Assembly (NCBI GenBank): GCA_002794775.1
Contig: NBAY01000012.1
Span: 191,001-255,000, forward strand
Source of the DNA: Porodaedalea pini
Lineage: Eukaryota > Basidiomycota > Agaricomycetes > Hymenochaetales > Hymenochaetaceae
Length of the DNA stretch: 64,000 nt
Direction of reading: 5' to 3'
Shown: in pieces, positions 57,271 through 64,000 of the stretch
Layout: the number at the start of each line of letters is the position of its first letter
Position numbering within the stretch: position 1 is the first letter of the stretch
Notes under the pieces: model-generated
What the model was told of the DNA's origin: nothing
What the model saw: the letters and a program-made list of their open reading frames with translations, nothing else
Databases searched by the model: none
Position numbers and translations under genes: made by a program

Positions 57271-57295
57271 CCGTCATGGACCGGTCCTTGAAACA
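57271..57295 (+). repeat. left terminal inverted repeat
   Basis: 25 bp, an exact reverse complement of 58033-58057. The outer end begins CCGTCATGG; the inner end is TTGAAACA. Confidence 0.9.
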
Positions 57296-58032
57296 CCCCA
57301 CTCCTTGAAACACCCCATTTATTTTGGCTCAACAACATATCCCTCAGCTCAAATTAATGCATAAAAACAGCCTACTCGTGTAATTATGCTATTTAGAAAA
57401 AAAAACCATGAAAAATGGGTTGAATTTGAGAAAGTTATGGGTAAAATGGGTGTGAGAAGGTACTAGAATTGAGTGGTTCAGAATGTTGTTGGCTCTATTC
57501 ATTCATAAAACATGCATTTCAGCTGGAACAAAAAAAGACTGCATTTTTTAAGAAATATATTGAATGTGTCTGCAAATTTTCAAGTCAAATGGATAGAAAT
57601 TGGGTTAGTTGTGTAGCGCTTTTTTGAAGTGTCACATTTATGTCACATCCCTTTCCGCGTCATGTCTTATGCAGCTCATCTTGAGCTTGCTCACTTCTGC
57701 CACATAACTCATGCTAATAAAATAGTATGTGTAATAATTATTGATAGTAGTAAATACTAGACTATTCTATAATACTCTACATATAAAATTAATAATATAT
57801 GAGAGCAATAGCTCAAATTCCGAGTGAAGATGAGCGTGGGAAAGTTGTGTTTCAAGGAGCGGTGACATGTTGATTTAGAGTCAAAATGTGTGCAATTCAT
57901 AACTCATTTATTCCTGACTTTTTTCACTCAAAATTTTGCACAGATGGACCTTAGTGATATAGCTTTAATTATATATTTTTTGGTTCGAGAAAATCAGTGA
58001 AGAAATGGAGTAAAAATTGAAATAAAATGTGC

Positions 58033-58057
58033 TGTTTCAAGGACCGGTCCATGACGG
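58033..58057 (-). repeat. right terminal inverted repeat
   Basis: 25 bp, an exact reverse complement of 57271-57295, followed directly by TA. Confidence 0.9.
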
Positions 58058-58059
58058 TA

Positions 58060-61000
58060 CAGATTTAGAGTGTTTAATTAAAATTTGACCCTTGCTTCTG
58101 AGTCAGATAGCTGAAACTCCCACAGAAAAAAAAAAAAAAAAAAAGAAACTTATTTCCCTTCGGTAAAACTAGGTATTGCAGACTTGGCAATATTGATGCA
58201 CCCGTACAGGCATTTGAAAAAAAGCAGAATGGAGAGACGGTCCGCCATGCGCCTGGCACGCGGCGCACGTCGATCCCCACCTGATGATCGGTGACTAGAG
58301 ATCGGCGTGGGTCCCCCAGACTGACTTGGAAAGGTACTGAGTTACCTTCGCGGATTCATACATGCATGCCCGTAGACGCCGCACCGCGGCGCGGCATTTC
58401 TACGGACACTTCTTACTATCTTGCTATCTCACTATCTTACTATCCTTAGTCCCCTCTCAGTCTGTGAGACTCAGAATTCAAGTCAAAGACAGCGATTCTC
58501 TAGATAGCTGGGGGGAGACAAACTTGGAGCTTGGGGCTTGCTGCGCTTTCCGCCGTCCACCTTTCCGTCCGTCCACACACGTACGCACGCAACACACATC
58601 GGTGCCCGGCAGGCTTCGCTCGTTCGCTCCGCGCAGCGAGGAATGTCCGTGTCCGTGTCCGTGTCCGCATTCGCAGCCGTGATACGATGTGACGGCGTCA
58701 TCCGCAAGTATACAAACTACGTCTGCACATCCAAGTCGACCTTGCTTCACTTCTCGAAGACCGAGGAACCGCCGCCGTAGGACTGCTAGGCGAGCGCACA
58801 GACCGATTGAGGTGCGGAGGTACGTACAGTATAGATGTTGGGAAGCTCTCTGCAGAAGCTGGAGTTCCTCCTGTACACGTTTCGCGGTGCAAACCCCCTT
58901 CGGGTCGCACTTCGGGTCACGCGCGCGGACACGGTGCGCTGGAGGGTGCGAGTACTAGTATCGAGTAACCATATTAGTATTGGTATTGGTATTGGTATTG
59001 CACGATATGCACACTAATTTTATTGCTACAGTACATGTGTCGGTGAACTCGGAAGCGAAGCGCAGCGGCGACACGCCATTAATATTAATATTTGTATTCA
59101 AGATAAGGTGCCTATTCGAATACCACGTCCAAATTCTCACTAATACTGCGTTCTCCACACTAGTACCCCGCACCCGTGCACGTCCAACCCCGGCCACAAG
59201 CCGTATGCATTTATCTTTATCTTTATATACACGCATGCATGTTCATTAATATTCCTCAAGACAAGACAAGACGAGCGCGCGACAATATTAATCCGGCCAT
59301 CCATCATGCATCATCTGTCATCCGCAGAGAAGGAATACTATCCAGGTATCCTTTAACACTATCCTCATCGTCATCATCGCAGCCATTATATTGCTGTCTG
59401 CCGTTCCCCGTCCACCACCGTCCACCATCTGTCTTCTCTCTCCTCTCTCCTGCCGTCATTCAGATTCCATATGAATCGTTATAGAGCTCATATCACAGAT
59501 CTTCGATGACGCAAGGCAAACCACACGTACGTACTCGGGCCAACACGTTTACTGAATTAGATCCAGCAAAGAGAGATTCTAGCACGGTTGGCCGGATTTA
59601 GCAGTAAAAGAAAAAAGAAAGAAAAAAGAAGGCAAGATGACCGGAGGTTCGTTTTAGATCTGTACTATTAATATTAATACTACTGCGACTTATGTACAGG
59701 GAGTGCGTGTGGACAATTGAATATCGTGAACGCGGGCCCGCCCGATCGCGATCTTCTCCGAGCAGGTGTATCTTAACAGTATACTGTAGTACAGTACACT
59801 GCCATTAATATTGTATGCAGCTTCCGGGTACTTACAACTAATACAAGCACTTAGGTACAACCGACGAGTCGTTTCTGGGAACCGCCGGATGTGATTGAAC
59901 GGACAAGTCTAAGAGGGACGACGTCTCTCGTCTCTTGTCTCTCTCGAAAGGGGTACGACGACGACAACGGCGACGGCGAACTAACGAAGAAAAAGAATAA
60001 CAGAGAAGGATAGAGAGAGAGAGAAAACAGAAGAGAAGAAGAGAAGAGAAGAGAAGGAAGGAGAACAGAGCGGGCGGCGAAAAGCTGGAGAAACGGCGTT
60101 ACCACTGACCACTGCACGTTGCAGCGGCCACGCACGAAGCGCGGGTGTGGCGTCTCTTTGTAGAGTTGAAACCTAAATTAAGCAAGCGCGCGTGCGGGTC
60201 GGAGGAAGCAACGTACGCATAGCGATAGCGATAAGGATAGGATGCGCATACACCCAAAAACTCCACCCATAGGCCGTAGAGTCGTAGACGCGAACAGACA
60301 GCAGATCCGCCGAAGACCGAAGAGGGAGAAGGCTGCGTGAGCAGAAGTACCAGCCCGTCGACCGTCGAGACTCGAGACTCGAAGAAAAGTTAAATAGTAG
60401 CGCACCCTTTTGGCACGTTAGAGGCTACGCGGAGGAAAAGCAAAAACAAAACAAAACAAACAAAAACAAAAAACGGAATAATGCGTGGGTTGCTCCGAGT
60501 CTGCCTTCGGTCGGTAAGACGCCGGGAGTGATTACTCTTACTCGCGTTTAGGTTGCTTGGCATATGGGTGCTCGATCATGAACTGGGAGGCGGAGAAGGA
60601 CGAGCACACACGCGCACTGACCTCAAAATGGGAGAACAAGAACAAGAAAGAAAGGTCGGGGGTTCGGTGCTCAGGAGACAGAAGGGGCACGACCGCATCG
60701 CGTGATTTTCGGCCACCGCAGCATTCCGCACGCACAGGTCTATGTTCAGCTTCCGAGGGTACCGAGGGCTTCACAATCTTATAGTTATGCACCCATTGCA
60801 CACATTACACGAGAAAGGAGGGGTCGGGTCGAGTCGGGTGAAGTTGGCGTCCGGAAGGTCGAAGATGGAAGACAGAAGATGGAAGGCGTAGGGAGTACAT
60901 GGTGCGCGAAGTTTTGGTTTGGCACTTTAGAGAGAGGCAAGGCCTAGAGGGGAAGGCGGTCCGAAATAGAGGACGCGGATGCGGATGCGGACTCGCAAAG

Positions 61001-62275
61001 GCACCGAGGGTTGGGCTAGGTAGGCAGGACCCGTCGCGACTCTGGATATGGATAATGGCGCATTTTCGTCGGATTTGGCATTCATTTGAGAGGCAGGGGA
61101 AATAGAAGATAAGGAGTAGGCCTCGTCGAGTGAGCACCCGGCAGTCGACAAGTTTGGCCACTGTCGGAGGAAGGGTGTTGTTCTTTGTGCCTTGAGCGGT
61201 GATGACGTTGAGAGTGCGGCCTAGAACATGGAGTAGCACAATGTTCTCCGGAGTGTCTAGGCTCAGACGGAAGTGCGAGAACGGAGACGGAGATAAGTGG
61301 GGAAAAGTGGAGAGACTCGAGGGGTGGCGGCTGCGCGGGAGTGCGTTCTCATGCGAGACGGCGGTGACGTGTCGGAAACACGGTGGGATTGAGGGTGCGG
61401 TGCTGATCGCTCGGCGAAACTGATACGGCGCTTCTTTGGTGGCAAGCTCCGGTGGGCGTCACTCTACCGCACATGTCCGGGTTCCCCGCATCTGCACTCG
61501 CGCGGGGTTCGCGGGCCACGAACGTGCCTTGCTTCCTGCGGCGTGTTGTCCGGACCGGGTGAGTGATGGTGATGGGAATATTAATATTGTCGGCACGACG
61601 TCGAAACGGTGTTGAATGATCTGCGGACTGACGCTCGGAGGATTAGCGTTTTCTCCCTTCTTTTTTCTCTCTTTTCTGCCCTTCAATATCATGTGCGACT
61701 CGCACTGTCAGATTCCGTTCCGACATCTCCCGACAGATAGGCAGCCATCGATCGGTCGGTCCGTGTTACCGGGCAGGAGAGGCACGAGGAAAAATGAATG
61801 AGAAAAGAAAGAAAAGAAAATAGGGAAGAGTGACGATCACTGCAAGTGACGCTGACGCCGACGCTGACAGACGCCGGCGTTTCCCCGCGTCCCCTTCTCT
61901 CTTCTCCTCCTGCTACCACAACGAGAGCTACTCCTGTCCACCGACATTTCTCAACATTCAACGAAGCACCAAATGCTGTTCTGACGAACCGTATCGAACA
62001 AACCCTAGACTTGCATCTCTCACTTATAGAATAGACACGCCTCATTTTTATTCTTCGCCCTCGATCCTGATACATCGCCCTGCATCCTTCATCGCTTCTC
62101 CCACTCGCATTAATATTCCTATCTTATTACTGTACACCGCTCTAGACGGCCAGCCGCGCACCTCCCGGGAAGCGGACTACTTATACACCCGGTCACCCCA
62201 TCGCACCGCCTCCTCTTTTCCTTCGTCCCCTCGTCTCACCCAAACAAAACAAATCGACTCTTGCTCTCCACCATC
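58060..62275. promoter_or_regulatory. 4.2-kb non-coding region upstream of creA, with simple repeats and a recurring 9-mer
   Basis: No supported gene. It carries an A run of about 19 nt just inside the element's end (near 58126-58144), CACTATCTTACTATC-type repeats (58417-58445), GTCCGT x4 (about 58645-58668), TATTGG repeats (58976-58999), purine tracts (59590-59630; 60000-60060; 60435-60475) and a T/C-rich leader just before the start codon. ATTAATATT or its complement occurs at seven loci between 59078 and 62117. Sequences matching the CreA site SYGGRG occur, for example GTGGGG at 61297-61302 and GTGGAG at 61306-61311, but this short degenerate motif is expected by chance several times. Likely a long promoter and 5' leader. 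Confidence 0.55.

Positions 62276-64000
<1,725 letters not shown>

Larger units (their letters stand above)
57269..58059. mobile_element. non-autonomous TA-flanked DNA transposon (MITE, Tc1/mariner-like)
   Basis: A 25-bp sequence at 57271-57295 (CCGTCATGGACCGGTCC then TTGAAACA) is repeated in perfect inverted orientation at 58033-58057. Each end is flanked by TA (57269-57270 and 58058-58059), the target duplication of Tc1/mariner-type elements. The 787-bp element is AT-rich, has no coding frame of note and contains long A/T runs. Near the left end a 15-nt unit (CCTTGAAACACCCCA) occurs twice in tandem, and a related inverted copy (GTGTTTCAAGGAGCGG) lies at about 57850. The TIR contains the palindrome GGACCGGTCC. 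It sits 31 bp downstream of the tRNA-Gly gene. Confidence 0.88.

Noticed and set aside
59851..61239. Several 75-145-codon frames in the creA upstream region
   Set aside because: Low-complexity Ser/Leu/Arg composition from simple repeats, with no splice logic or family resemblance.
61297..61507. SYGGRG matches as proof of creA autoregulation
   Set aside because: The motif is short and degenerate and expected several times by chance in 4 kb on both strands; not claimed.

Overview
The window is nuclear DNA from an intron-rich filamentous fungus, most likely a mushroom-forming basidiomycete (Agaricomycotina). Genes are closely packed on both strands and broken by many introns of about 50-65 nt. 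The gene set fits: a fungal phytochrome, a CreA-type carbon repressor, a GH131-CBM1 secreted glucanase, a URC1 uracil-catabolism protein and a V-ATPase c' subunit. Most single open frames are therefore exons, so I assembled models from splice signals and protein-family continuity. Where I could sum exon lengths (BUD22, GH131, uL29m, SDHAF1, uL6m, the small membrane protein) the reading frame closes exactly.

Layout. 0.2-3.9 kb: BUD22 (+) and an unrecognised Ser/Pro-rich protein with a HIT-like zinc finger (-). 3.9-7.9 kb: gene-poor. 7.9-12.4 kb: tubulin cofactor D (-), divergent from a TPR protein with a helical N-terminal domain (12.7-16.2 kb, +). 16.8-18.0 kb: secreted GH131-CBM1 enzyme (-). 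18.6-21.8 kb: DDHD phospholipase (-). 21.9-25.8 kb: four mitochondrial genes in a row (uL29m, SDHAF1, NDUFAF6, uL6m). 26.4-27.2 kb: V-ATPase c' (+). 27.4-29.7 kb: SLC4/BOR1 transporter (-). 29.9-31.3 kb: ABHD12-like hydrolase (-). 31.5-37.4 kb: phytochrome hybrid kinase (+). 37.8-41.8 kb: IWR1 (-), ZCCHC10-like (+), an SDR (-) and a 68-aa membrane protein (+). 42.6-47.4 kb: URC1 (-) and an NADH pyrophosphatase (+). 48.9-53.7 kb: two convergent mucin-like membrane proteins that share a C-terminal PPxY tail. 54.4-57.0 kb: WD40/DCAF-like protein (-). 57.2 kb: tRNA-Gly. 57.3-58.1 kb: short TA-flanked element with perfect terminal inverted repeats. 58.1-62.3 kb: long non-coding region full of simple repeats and a recurring 9-mer. 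62.3 kb to the edge: CreA-type C2H2 repressor (+), cut off by the window.

Most genes are unrelated housekeeping functions. The exceptions are the mitochondrial run, which mixes mitoribosome proteins with respiratory complex I and II assembly factors, and the convergent mucin pair. No complete new system (defence locus, biosynthetic cluster or large mobile island) is evident. The best leads are the PPxY mucin pair, the transposon relic, the 9-mer array upstream of creA, the NADH pyrophosphatase reading-frame problem, and several unusual introns and micro-exons.
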